This document shows, one piece after another, positions 12,219-24,084 of a stretch of 64,000 nt of DNA. Origin of the DNA: Mycogone perniciosa (taxonomy: Eukaryota; Ascomycota; Sordariomycetes; Hypocreales; Hypocreaceae). Position numbers and translations under genes: made by a program. Under the pieces are notes generated by a model, which saw only the letters and a list, made by a program, of their open reading frames with translations, had not been told where the DNA came from and did not search any database. Every line of letters starts with the position of its first letter. Within the stretch, counting starts at the first letter, position 1. The stretch is taken from assembly GCA_025331125.1 (NCBI GenBank), contig JAOALB010000016.1:1-64000 (forward strand), in the 5' to 3' direction.

Positions 12219-12938
12219 ATGCCTGTACAGGTGTATACTGCCAGCCCCATCAACGCCTCAAAGGCATCGGGTATTACCCCAAAGACAGCGATCCCAGAAG
12301 AGGCAGAACCCCGAGCAGAGGTTCCAGTAACAGCGACATCTCCAGCCGGACATCAACCGTATCCCGCAGCACAGCCCGGATCTAGGCCGCCTTTACCAAT
12401 TCAGACCGGCGCGCCGCCGCAAACATTCACTAGCAATCCTCAACCAACTCCGACTACGACTCACACTCAATCCGGTCCTCCAGCTCCGCAGCCCGGCGCT
12501 GTTCCTATGCCTCCTACCGGTGTCCCACCACCGCCGAAAGCGGGAGCGTCAAATCAACAGCCGCCTCAGATCACGCCAATGCCGATGCCGCCTCAGATGT
12601 CTTATTCACCACCAAGTACAACATATCCAGCGCGGGGAGGCACTTCAACAACAACGGCTCTGTTTTCACCATATCCCACTGGCCCAACGCCTACGCTCTT
12701 ACAAGGAGATGATGCCCGGGTAGATTACTCACACCCCCCTGGGTATCAGCAGAATATCAATGCGGCAGACTTCACCAGCGAGCAGCGAGCAGCACACAAT
12801 GCATCGGTTGATCAACCAGGGTATCACGGAAGCGAGGAAGAAAGCGTGTGGGGTGCGGCAAAGAAGTGGGCGACAGCGGCAGGGGATAGCCTTGCGGCTG
12901 CAGAGAACGAGATTTGGAAGAGAATCAACAAGGACTAG
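12219..12938 (+). CDS. Proline-rich hypothetical protein
   Basis: Single-exon frame of 239 residues. Residues about 40-160 are low complexity, rich in Pro/Gln/Thr (for example VPMPPTGVPPPPKAG and ITPMPMPPQMSYSPP), and probably disordered. The C-terminal ~70 residues are different: a GYQQN-x-NAADFTSEQR stretch, then an acidic patch and an amphipathic helix (WGAAKKWATAAGDSLAAAENEIWKRI). Short proteins with a Pro-rich body and a conserved C-terminal helix of this kind occur in other ascomycetes without known function. A role as a scaffold or membrane-associating protein is only a guess. The ATG at 12219 is the first in frame; the upstream leader is AT-rich and plain. Confidence 0.75.
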   Translation: MPVQVYTASPINASKASGITPKTAIPEEAEPRAEVPVTATSPAGHQPYPAAQPGSRPPLPIQTGAPPQTFTSNPQPTPTTTHTQSGPPAPQPGAVPMPPTGVPPPPKAGASNQQPPQITPMPMPPQMSYSPPSTTYPARGGTSTTTALFSPYPTGPTPTLLQGDDARVDYSHPPGYQQNINAADFTSEQRAAHNASVDQPGYHGSEEESVWGAAKKWATAAGDSLAAAENEIWKRINKD

Positions 12939-15900
12939 AAGTCCTTTGCGAGACGGAATGTTCCACGGAGTGACAATTGGAAGGATATGGCCTATCTTTC
13001 GGTATAGGCGACAAGGTGTCACTAGACACTGCCAAGAGAGGGCTGCTAAACATGTCAGCGAGCTGAAGAAAGCGATGAACTTATTGAACGTGGGGTAGAA
13101 TTGTATGGTAATGCAGACACTGGAGGTGTGGACTTTAGCAAGCGTTACACAAGAAATATAACCATAATTGGCGAATACCGAGGAACGATCTGTCTATTCT
13201 GGTTTTTGATGGGTGAGCGAATCTCGAGCAGAACATCGTTCATGCAGCTCCATCACCCGGGTCCGTTTCTAACAGCTTCACCATCGGCCCATACTCTTCA
13301 CGAGCCAGAAAAAGCGACAGACAGGCACACTAACGAATGTGCCTCTCGGTGAAAGTGTTGCATTGGAAAGTGGAAGAGGTAAACACAGCCGAGCTGTTTA
13401 ATGAACAGTCTCCCAAACGGGCAACAGTTGTTATGCGACACCGCCTTGAGACCCATCCAGCAAGCCACACTATTGCGATGGAAGGGGTGCCATCGGCAGG
13501 TACCCGAAATCACCCGTCTAGAAGAGCAGACCCCGATTAAAAGAAGACGAAGGATGGTGTGGTCTCCCGGAGATGCCGCCTAGAGAGGCTTGGAGGGCCG
13601 ACAATCATCGACTTGGGTGGACATGGCATGTTGACAAGGCACTTTTGGAGGCCGCCTTTTCTGAAGCCAAGAGTAGCTAAATTTAGCTAGCATTGTAGTC
13701 TTTGCAGGTGATGGTATGGTATAGTTATCGAATTGCGTTGTCGAGGTGACATTTTGTTCAGGCATGGGTTTGTGACCGATCGGGGGCTCAATGTCGACGG
13801 ATATTGAACCGTCACTGGAAACCCGAAGAATTGGTTGTGAACATGTGAGGCTAAGTTCAGTCTATAGAATTTGTTCCTTTCTCTGTAGTTTCCGATTCTT
13901 GACATCTTTGGACCCATAGTTAGTAGGTGAGCAAAGTCATATATAGTGATCCTCATCCTCAAGTCTACCACGCTAGTTCGAGGCATCCTATCGACTAGTA
14001 GATCAGTAGATATCTTAAGATCTAATCCAAACATACATATCCCTTGATCTCAATCGGTATTAATACTGCTATTTACCGAGAGATTCCAACAATGTATAGT
14101 GGCAGCTTGTGTGGGTGATCGAGCGCACTCTGCTATCGGATCGCCCTACCGAGGAGGGGAACCTACGTCAATCCTCGCCTCCCATACTTGACAAAAAAAC
14201 TGTAAAAATGTCCCCTTAATCCCGCCGAGATAACCAGGCCATAGAGAGGGTCTAGCCGTTGCCTGGAAACGTCAAGACTCCTCGGGTCAGGAGGTGTCGG
14301 GTTTGCGACAGATCTGTGACATGTCCAAGGTCACGGATCTTCAAGCCTCCGGCAGCTTTCTGTGTGGTTGTACGGAGTACTCAGTACGAAGTACGAAGTA
14401 CATAAGGCAGAGTCGATTTGAGCCCCGCATTTTGGGACCCGAAAGGGGGATAGTGTCTAGTGGGTCGTGGCGCATGTACCCCTGAGCCTTTTAGCCTAGG
14501 GGCGTGCGATCAGCAACCGCTGCAAATCTGGCGCCATCTGACCCCACGCCCTAAAGCCGACTTCAAACATAATTCCAACATCATCGTGAGCTATCTGTCC
14601 ACCGAAAATAATTCTCCATCGTCGCTATAGCATCGGCATCCCACTTGCTCTCAGTGTTCAGACAGAGAGGGCCGCTTCGTTCGGAGAATAGATGGTGCGG
14701 CAGTTGTTGGCGTTTGGTCCTCCATAGGGTCTGAGGGTATGCGCGATATCGAGCGTCGCCACAACACGAGTTTAATATCTCACCCGACCCGAATTGATAT
14801 TGCCCCTGCTTACCACACTGCATTGGACAGTTCCATTGTTTGAAGTCAAGTCTCTTGTCTCTGCTTCTCGTGGCTCTCGCGGCATACTGTCTGAGCAGGC
14901 GGACCTCATCTAGCCGGAGCCTCTTCCATACCACAGACATCAAATCTCCTCACCTGTCCGGAGTCCACCATCTCTTGCCCACCTGGCGTATGAGGCCGTT
15001 CTGAAAAACTCTTTTTTTTTCGAGTTAGCCCCGTCTTATGGGAAGCCAGGTTATTGCTGGCAGAACTGCCACTTTCGAGAGACTTCTCATGCATTGTATC
15101 AAGTCATGTCATGCGCTGGATCTCAACACAGCGGGCTCTCCAGCTCCGACCGCTGGACTAGTGTCTGGCAAACTCCGGTGCAGTCGATGTCCCGAATATC
15201 TGTATCACTCTGGTTTCTGATGTCCTTGGTTCGTCTGTTTGAGGGATCAGCCTCATCATCGTCTCGACCATGGGATCAACGACTGTCACTTGATATCGTT
15301 TAGTATGGAGAAGCCGATAAATACGTTTACCCAATTCCTCAGAAGCAAGGTTTTCTACTCGTTCTTTGACGAAACGCCTTAACTTCAGAAGGGCAACTAG
15401 CGGGCTCACCGGAAGCGCCTGAAATCGGCATCTGTTCCTGTCTTGCCATGACATACCCGAATAGTCCGATCCTCCACACCACAATCTTCCACATTTTCTA
15501 TTTCTAGCTGCTTTCAGACAACTTCACCTCGGTCTCCACTGGATCAAATCTTGGTGTGGTGACGTGTCATCCTGAGTGTGTCTGGATAGCCACACACGCC
15601 GACCACACCAGCGGCGAGTGCTGCTTCTGTCACCGGACCATGTCTCATCATTTCCTTCTGCTTGGGCAACCTGCCAATGAGGAATTGCTAGAAGCACCAA
15701 TAATGTGATGTCTGGGTCTGGACCGGAGTGGGACTCCTTTTAGAGCCATGTTCGAATCACTCACTTGCATACATACTTCTCCTATCGCATAAGCCTCTCC
15801 GGCTTGGCTTTATTGTATTGGCTAACTATCAGCTTGATACCTGTTCTCAAGTCGCCGACTGTGAATCTATTTTTGTACACCCGCTGTGATGACCAGCTGG

Positions 15901-17576
15901 CGGTTGTTCTGGCTGTCCATGTTGGAATCGGCTTGTCATGTTTAGTATGGAGCCTTCCAAAACCGAACTGTAGGATTGTCAGCTCGGATTTACGAGTTGC
16001 ACTCTTTGCAACTCATGCACATTTTCGTTTCTTCGGCATCAACATGTTACGAGCTAGGTATTCCGATCAAAATTCCCTACGATCAGGCCGTTCCCTGCGA
16101 AAATAGGTTTCACTCAGGGGTGTAAATGGAGATGTATAGCATTGCCAAGATGTTTTGTTAGTGTAGGCTATTGTTATTGCGACAACTACCCGTTCCCAAC
16201 GCCTCACGGTTCCTTTGTACAGGGCATTTCTAATACCCGATGCAGAGTACCAGCAGACTAATGTTTCCCAGCTATGGGGCAAATAGACACCGAGTTGTTT
16301 GACCTCAGAGATGCGCTGTTTGATCTTCGGGCCACTGGTTTACCCTCTTTCAGCTCACGGACGTGTTGCGACAGAGTCAAGAGAGGCTAGTTAACTTTTT
16401 TTTTAGCTTACTTGAGTCCGGGCATACGAATTTACAAAACAAGCATCCTCGCACATTGCCTATTTCATTCTTCCATTTTGTATCATCAAAACGCCGTCAA
16501 ATGGTGCTTGTCGTATCGGTATGCTGTCGATTTTGACAAGTTTCACTCTCTATTCTGAACTGTTTCAGCATCACTATTTTGGCCTAACTTGGAGATAAAA
16601 CGTCAGAGCTCGACATAAGCGATCTAGAGCAGCATCAAGATCGTCTTGATTGGTCTAGTGGTGCCGACGGTACTGAAACCTATATCCCTGTCTAACTAGT
16701 TGACAACCCCTGTCGGCCCTCCTTGTCCACCACATCTGCAACCTTTAGAGATGCGCACGGCCAGGGCCAAGGCCGTTCTCGCACATAGAAGCAGTGCCCT
16801 GGGTTGATGAGAATGCCTCAATATGGTTCTGCAAACTGACAACCCACCGGGTTGAGGTTGTGCCGATCTTCAACTTCCGAGCATACCCTTACTAATTCAA
16901 CCCCGAGTGGAACTAACATGTGGCGCTGTGCCGAGGGGCCCCAAGACAACAGCATGTTAGGAGTGTATGTCGTCGTCTTGTACACCCCCCCTGCCTGAAG
17001 ACGTCGCTCGTCCCGTGAAGCCACCACTCATTCACCTGGAAAATCTTTCGATTTCCAGCCGTTCCTTACCTCTTTCTGTCTTCTGCATCCAAGCATATTA
17101 TTCTTCATTCCCTCCAGTCCTACTCGCATCAAGAGCTGGCTCTCTTTTCGTTCCTTTCGTCAACTGGTACAGGTGGCTCCACGCTCTCTTCGACAATTTT
17201 AATACATTCACTTACTTTCTGTTCACCTCAAGTCCTTCTTTCTTCAGTCTCTTGTCTTTTCTTTACCCCGTGCTGCGACCTTCTGTCCAGGTTGGGCCAT
17301 CTCGACATTCATTCATCAACTCACCTTGCCTCCGTCACGATATCTCATTTCCTTATTACTCAAATACACACCTCAGTAAGTCCAAGTCCAAGAACAGATC
17401 CCTGGAGATGTGGTTATTGGCAATACTCTGTCGGTCATCCGGTCCTCCTGCCTAAATAGTACTACTCGACCGTCCCTAACAGCGCCGCTGATCAACAACA
17501 AGCACCAACAGTACCCTCACTAGACCCTTGGATCTTGAACAAAAGTGCCCACGACGTTGCCTATTCATCAACAGCC
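12939..17576. other. Gene-poor region of about 4.6 kb
   Basis: No intact gene is supported. Open frames on the minus strand at 13687-14034, 14581-14943 and 15158-15484 encode up to 120 residues each, unlinked by plausible introns. The last (KERVENLASEELGKRIYRLL) looks more coding-like and may be a decayed fragment. A palindromic cluster lies at 14371-14403. From about 17040 to 17450 the plus strand is strongly pyrimidine-rich, which suits the 5' leader and promoter of the Rua1-like gene. Confidence 0.45.
14371..14403. repeat. TACGGAGTAC / TACGAAGTAC palindrome cluster
   Basis: Contains TACGGAGTAC, then two overlapping GTACGAAGTA units, alone in intergenic DNA. The same motifs recur throughout the window. 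Confidence 0.8.
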
Positions 17577-19756
17577 ATGGAGTCTCGTCAAATTGGGTTG
17601 TGAGTCGCCACTGCTTCCTTATACCCCTACCTACCGTCATCTTACTTACCTGGGGCATGTATTAGGCGACAGCAATTACATAAATACCTGTTTCCTTCAA
17701 GGAACGCGGACAGCAAGAGTCTCTCGCAGCCTAATACACCTCGAACGACCCCTAAAGTTACGATGAATACGGCTCAGCTACCGCCAAGTGAGGCAATGAC
17801 GCCGTCGACTGCGCCCTGGATGACACCAACGACTCAACTCCAACAGCCACCTACGACGATTCCAGAAAGCTTCTCATATTATATGAAAGATGAAACTAAT
17901 GGATTGTCTCCATGGGGTTCATCGTCATCGTTTCAACAGAGATCTACCGATCCCGTAGCCCAACCTACAATCTCTCAAGACCTATTCCCTCTCCACATGA
18001 TGAACAGCAGTGGGCATTCAAGGGATCTCAACGTCTTCAGAGTCAGCGAAGTTGCGGATCGATGGACTCAAAAGCCATATGAAGAAAATTTTGATCTTCA
18101 TGTCCTGGACCCGGATGCCCTTATCGGCCAGGCTTACACAACAGATGAAACGATCCCCATCCTTGACCTTCGATACACAAGCTCAGCACAAGACGTGAAT
18201 CAACTGAATTTTGATAGCCACACCACCTGTCGCCGGATGTCTGGTTCGTCACTTACAGTGTCAACAAATGGAGGCTTGTCAGAAATGCCTTCATATGAAG
18301 ACTTCTCAACTGCGCTCTCCGAGGCCCCTTCATTCAACTCTGACTACCCTCCGAGCTCAAATCGAAACTCAATGATTTCTTCAACGCATCTGTCTCCTGT
18401 GCCTTCACCACGCTTGACTCCGCAGAGTCGACCCGAGCAGGTTAGGGCTCAGAGCCGGGGACGAGCCCTATCGCCACGACCCAATATGAGAGTCGCACCA
18501 TACAGCATGGACACCCCTCGGAGTAACAAGCGGTGGTCTACTGGATCCTACGGTGTGATACAACGGAGATCATCCCCGGCTGTCTATAATCCATATGACG
18601 CTTCCGCCACAGCTCAGCGAATTTCAACCCAGTCCTTACCACCTCCTCCTTCTAGCGTTCTTCCCAGCTCGCTACCGATGAACGTCAGCAACTTCCCGCC
18701 AGCGGCCCGCCCCCATTTCATGTTTTCTGGGAACCCGGCTTTCCAGAGGAACAGTATGCTTCTCCCATCCCAACTACCATCCCAACTACCACCCCAGGTA
18801 CCCACTCATTTCTTCCATCACCACGAGGGATCTGGCTTTCCACAACCTCCAACGCTTCCCTCCCATGGTGTTCTTCGGATTCTTCAGAGCAACGGCGATC
18901 CACGCACATTGATGGGTCGGTATACGGACCTTTCTGATCCTCCGGATCTGTTTGCCTGCCTTCATGAGGAGCAGATCCCCCCGCCACCAGAGGACATGAA
19001 TCCATCTGACCCTGATCTTGTTCCATATGAGCAGGAGGTGAGATTTGAAGGTGACTTATACACTCCACGATGGGTCCGTGGCCATGGCAACAAGCGTGAA
19101 GGGTGGTGTGGCATCTGCAAGCCAGGACGATGGCTAGTGCTCAAGAACTCTGCTTATTGGTATGACAAGTCATTTTCGCATGGTATTAGTGCGGCAACTG
19201 GCACTCCCTTCCAAAAGCCACTAGACTCGAGACGTATGAATGGAAACCCAGATGTGTGGGAGGGTCTCTGTGGAAGCTGCAGTGAATGGCTTCCGTTGGT
19301 AAGCAGTAAGAAGAAGGGGACAACCTGGTTTAGACATGCATACAAGGTGAGCTTCCCAAGTACATCAAGTCTGATGGACCTATGCTAACTTGTGAACAGT
19401 GCCATACCCACCCAAAGATCAAAGATGCCCCAAAACGCCGTCGTGACAATAGCCATAACCGCGTGGGCAGCCAAGTTGCATCCATAGATCGAGAGGCCGA
19501 TTCGCAAAGGCCAATCACTCCGCAAATGTCTACACCAGCAGTATCCAGCGTTGAAACACCGCCCAATTCAATAACTTGCTTTACCACACCTACTTCAGTG
19601 CCAACGCCTCTCCGATATATGGATCATCAACCACCCACGCAAGCGCAACAACAGCAGCGATTGCTCTCAGTTCCACCTCCACTGCGACTATGCTCTGTCA
19701 AGTCTCGGCCAACGCACCTGCTAAGCCCTGTGGACTCGTACGCGAATATGATATAA
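17577..19756 (+). CDS. Rua1/DUF4451-type transcriptional regulator (Meu26-like)
   Basis: Exons 17577-17599, 17666-19346 and 19400-19756 join in phase to 686 residues. The first coding exon is only 23 nt (MESRQIGL). It is accepted because its GTGAGT donor and the TAG acceptor open 32 further codons in frame before the internal ATG at 17763. If this is wrong, the protein starts at 17763 with 646 residues. The N-terminal two thirds is Ser/Pro/Gln-rich and disordered. About residues 465-575 form the conserved domain of Ustilago Rua1 and fission yeast Meu26, with a GWCGIC pair (about C489, C492), a GLCGSC pair (about 543-546) and a FRHAYKCHTHPK end. This suggests zinc binding of the C2H2 kind, split by the last intron. 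A nuclear regulator role is inferred; targets are unknown. Confidence 0.82.
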
Positions 19757-22700
19757 TGCAAATCCATAATTCCTTCATCTTTGTCAACGGTTTTGTTTGG
19801 GGGACTTCTCTTGCATCTGGCTGCGATAAAAAGTTATTTGCGGGCATGGATATGCTTATGGGCTACCTGATTTCGGTTACCTGCTATGAGACGGAACTAT
19901 CCAGAGTGCGGAACACAAAGGAATCATGATTATGAGATGAATGATAGGTCATTTCTTTTTCCCCTCTCTCTCTTTTCTTTCTTCTTATTTTTTCTCTTTC
20001 CATGCTTTACTTTTCGCTAGTGTCTTGTTTTCTCCCCTCCCTTCTGCTTCCCTTTTGTAATGCCTACTGGGATTATATGGACTACTACGAAGGAGTCGTA
20101 TGTCAACCCAGGTAGCCCTTTGTTGTTGATATTTTGAATTTGAACATCCAACATTTAGTGTTTATTATGCATTATTAAATATTATATAGACTCGTAGATA
20201 GATATTGTTTTAGCTCACTGTTGGATGCACTTCATTAATGTATATGGCCTCATGAGCGCCAGCGAGAATGGTCGCCGGTTAGCGAAGAAAGGAGGATACT
20301 ATTATGGGATAGAATCTAGTTATTTATTTTAAACTTTTTAGGTAAGTTTCTGCTTTTTTTTTCAATCGGATTCAGTAATTATAAATGGCATTAATCTGCG
20401 TAATATACCTTATGTTCCCACACTTTGGGGTAGGAGTCTATTCTTAGACTTTTTTTCCTCAATTTAGACGGTGTCATTCGGAATACTCGGGAAATCTTGG
20501 GACGAAATGGGGTATTACTAGTAGTATTTATGCCGGCATAGGTATAATAATAGGCAAGTGGGAGAATGGCTTTGTGACTGCTAACCTGGAAATAAGATGG
20601 CCATCTCTTTGGCCTTTTTAAGTACTAACAAAACCACGCGATGAAAGTCAAGAGTGGCCCACACCACCTCCATGCACGCACTTAAAGAACGCAAGCCAAT
20701 CAGTGCTAGCTGGCTTGGAGCATTTATCTGGGCAAATCACTTCAGCCACTGGGGATGCGGAGTTTGGGGACCGCTCTTCCGGTCAATTTTGTTGGACTCT
20801 GATAATCCGAGATGTTGTCGGGATGGAGTATGCGGTTATTGATTGGGCTGGTATGGGCTCTCTGACTTCGTTTAGAGTCTTATGATCAGGGATACCGTTA
20901 TAACGCCATCATAATATGCCAAGAACCAGACTAATACCCCGTACACTTGCACCTGGATGCGTTGCTACCTCGTACATACGGCACACATGCAATGCGGTAA
21001 AGAGTGTCGGCAGAAATGAGATATTTTCATCTTTCTTTCTCAGTCATAGTAGAATATATCACAGTCGAGACCGCTTGTCAGTGGGTATTTCTGAACATGT
21101 GCTCGTCCCAGAACGGAATAGGGGACTCGAGACTACGAGTACATAAATAGTAGCTGCTAAGATGCAAATCGGCGACAAGGGATGGGATGTTCAGCCTCCC
21201 CAACGCACCAAGGCTATGCTTCTTCAGGCCGTCTACGGAGTACGTACTACTCAGGGATTCCTTACCAGCCAAATATAGGAATGCTGCAGCTCGCAATTCA
21301 ATCGGGTGTCGCTGCTCCGCGCAGCCAGTTTTAGCAACCTGCCAGTTCGTATTACCGGCATAGGTCCCTGAGTAGAGAGAAGATGGGATTTTAACCCTGG
21401 ATGCTAGCGCTGATAGGATGCAGGTACCAGCGATCGTTTTGTTTAGGTATAAAAAAAACGGGTAAAAGGGATGAGGTCAGGCAGGATTTGGGGCTGCCAG
21501 GAACGGGCATAAAAAGCGTCGTGGTGGTGGCTTGGACGATGGCCCCAATTAGTTGAAACTTGGTTGAGCCCTAGAATACCTAATGTCAACCGATTTTTAT
21601 TTTTATTTTTATTTTTGCGCCCACAACATGTGAAGAATGACCACTACTAATCATGAGGATAAAGTGCGTCAAGGCTTGGCTAGCAATGCGGTTGATCCTA
21701 ATGGCGGAAACGCCCGGAGGTTGTGAGAGGGCCACCCGGTACGAGGACTTATACCTATACTAGATAGTACTCGTACTACTAGTAGTAGTAGGACTAGTAG
21801 ATATGGAATGCGTTGACCTAAAAAAAGATGCATCGGAGTTGGTCTGGAGAATGTTCGTACGTATTTGTACGAGTAAAGTAAATCGAGGGACCAAAGGGGG
21901 CTGAGACAGCCATAGCCGGCTCGATCGATTAGGTTCAGCGATGCCACATGTTTCGCTTGCTTGAGGACACACAGCATAGACGGTCCCTGGGCAGGGCAGT
22001 CAGTGGCTTCAGCAAGGGGCTGAATAAGCTGAATAAGGGAGTGAGGACCCCATGGAGAGAGTCTGGGGCAGATCGGGGGATCCGCCTCAATCATAAGCAA
22101 CTGCGGACTTCCTCTTGTCTTACGATTGGTGACGAGGAGACGAGAGAAGAAGACGTGGAATAACTCGAGAATAGACATGGCGGTCAAGGACGGCAACTTG
22201 CGTATCGTTGACCAATAGAGAGCACCACGGCTCGGTTCGGACGACAAGGTTGCCTGGCGCCATGCGAGCTGGAGGCTCAACAAGGCGCTTAGTAGGTAAA
22301 TGGACAAGGTGTTGAGGCTCTGCATGCGATGCGTCGAGTCCATTATAAATCGTTGACAAAAGGTGACCGATGGCTGAAGATTAATAATGAAGATACGGAG
22401 CAAGCTGTTCCATACCTGGGCTCTCTACTCCGTACTCCGTACTCGTAGAGAGATACGGAGTACTCGCTACTCGGTATTTCCTCTGTCTGACCGAGCGGGA
22501 GCGGCGTTCGTTGGTGAGATTGCGTGTCTTGAGTTTGTCCGTCTTCGCGGTTCCGTGCCAGCTCTGCAATGAGATTGGTAATACGGAGCTGTACGGAGTA
22601 CGAGTAGTGGTACGAGGAGTCCCTTTTCGCATGCACGCACTGGCACATGGACACGTGTAACTGATAGGGGAATATCAACGATAATGGGAGGAGAGGACGC

Positions 22701-24084
22701 AGGTTCAAATGACGAGAGAAGTGATAGAAGGGGGAAGATCTGCTGCAGGCCTAGATTGGGCATAAGAGGCTTATGAACTTATGACAAGCCGGGATGTGTG
22801 TACATACTACTGCTGCTATTAGCGGTAGCACTAATTGTGTGAATCCGCTAGGGGATGTTGGTCCGGTTGCATTGCAACACACCAAGTCCAGACTGAGGGT
22901 AGAAGGGAATATTAATAGTAGATGGATTGGTCTTAATAGATGGAGGAAGGAAGGAATATATACGAAGTACCTATTGGCGAAAAGACCGTTGAAGGTTTAT
23001 TACAGCTACTCAAGACCAGCCAGGCATTTTATGCCCGTAGACTTCCTGCGCTCTCTCAATGGAATTCTCTCAGCCCGCCCAGGCCTAGGGATAATAACGT
23101 TACAGCACTGCACGCTTCGGCAGGTACCTTGCACTAATCGCCGAGACTGTGCTCGACATCTACTGTAATCCCGACGTCCTTCACTGTTTCTACCCACTAG
23201 CAGCCTGTAACAATGGCGCCAGCGCCGATTAGTTGGGGGTATGTGCCTGTAATCCAACCATCCACCTGCGCTGGCCCACCCAATTCCAAAACTCGGCCAG
23301 GTACCTAAAAATTCCCAATGCTGCCAACTCGACAGCGACAGGCCCTCCTTCTGCCTAGAGTTCCTCGCTAGCAGGTCAGAGCATCATCACCAACCAAATC
23401 TACCTAACCTACCTATCGATTGTGCCTGGACTCGCAAGGCAGCGTTCACGCCCTTCTCCGCCCGCCTTCACCATTTTTTCTGCTGCTCCTCCAGTTCGCG
23501 TCCTCCCATTGTCTGCCAGAGAATCAATCCCTTACCTGCCCTTTGGCAGCGTCGGCTAACGGCCCTGCGGAGCTCCAGGAGACAAGACGTCTGTCTTCTC
23601 TCTCCCTTTTTTGCGTGCTGCCTGTCTTGCTTGGTACGCACTCTCTCCCTCCCCTCCCCTCCATGTACTCCCTTTTTCACGCCGTTTCAATGCGATCCCA
23701 CCAGCCTTGACAGCCTTTCCGAGCATCGAGGAAGCTAATCTATCTGACTGCCCCTTCATACAGATCCGACTCGGCCTTAATGACCTCCCCCGTCCTGTCA
23801 TGATCCTTAACGAACATTTTTGGATAATGAGAAACGAGCCTCTGCGAGTCTAATACGTCGTCTATTTTTGTCTGAACACACTCTCTTGGCCATCGCCACG
23901 CATTTCGGCACCGGCATTTGATCGACCGCCTCCGAGTACATACATATATGCCCGTTCAAGCCATTGCTGGGGAATCCATCTCGTCCGCATCTTCACTATA
24001 CTCCGCCGGTCTGTCTGGGGCTTTGCAGCGATCCAAGTTGGAATGATCGTGCCTGAGTTATAGCGATCCACAATTCGAGCTGCT
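19757..24084. other. Gene-poor region of about 4.3 kb
   Basis: The first ~350 bases look like the 3' region of the Rua1-like gene, with a T/C-rich tract near 19950-20050. The middle is AT-rich with short TAG/TAC palindromes (21770-21800) and a CTCCGTA hairpin (22421-22460). From about 23400 to 23700 the plus strand is pyrimidine-rich and probably belongs to the promoter or long leader of the PHD-finger gene. No intact gene or RNA gene is supported. Confidence 0.45.
22421..22460. repeat. CTCTCTAC...GTAGAGAG hairpin with TACGGAGTAC units
   Basis: Two CTCCGTA units sit inside arms CTCTCTAC and GTAGAGAG (8-bp inverted repeat), followed at once by ATACGGAGTACTC. It is intergenic. Confidence 0.75.

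Noticed and set aside
15740..15770. GTTCGAATC, a tRNA T-loop-like motif
   Set aside because: The flanking bases do not form a 5-bp T stem, and no D arm, anticodon arm or acceptor stem can be drawn.
21669..22403. 244-codon minus-strand open frame
   Set aside because: Runs through palindromic intergenic DNA, has a Leu/Ser-rich random-looking composition and no recognisable domain; probably chance.
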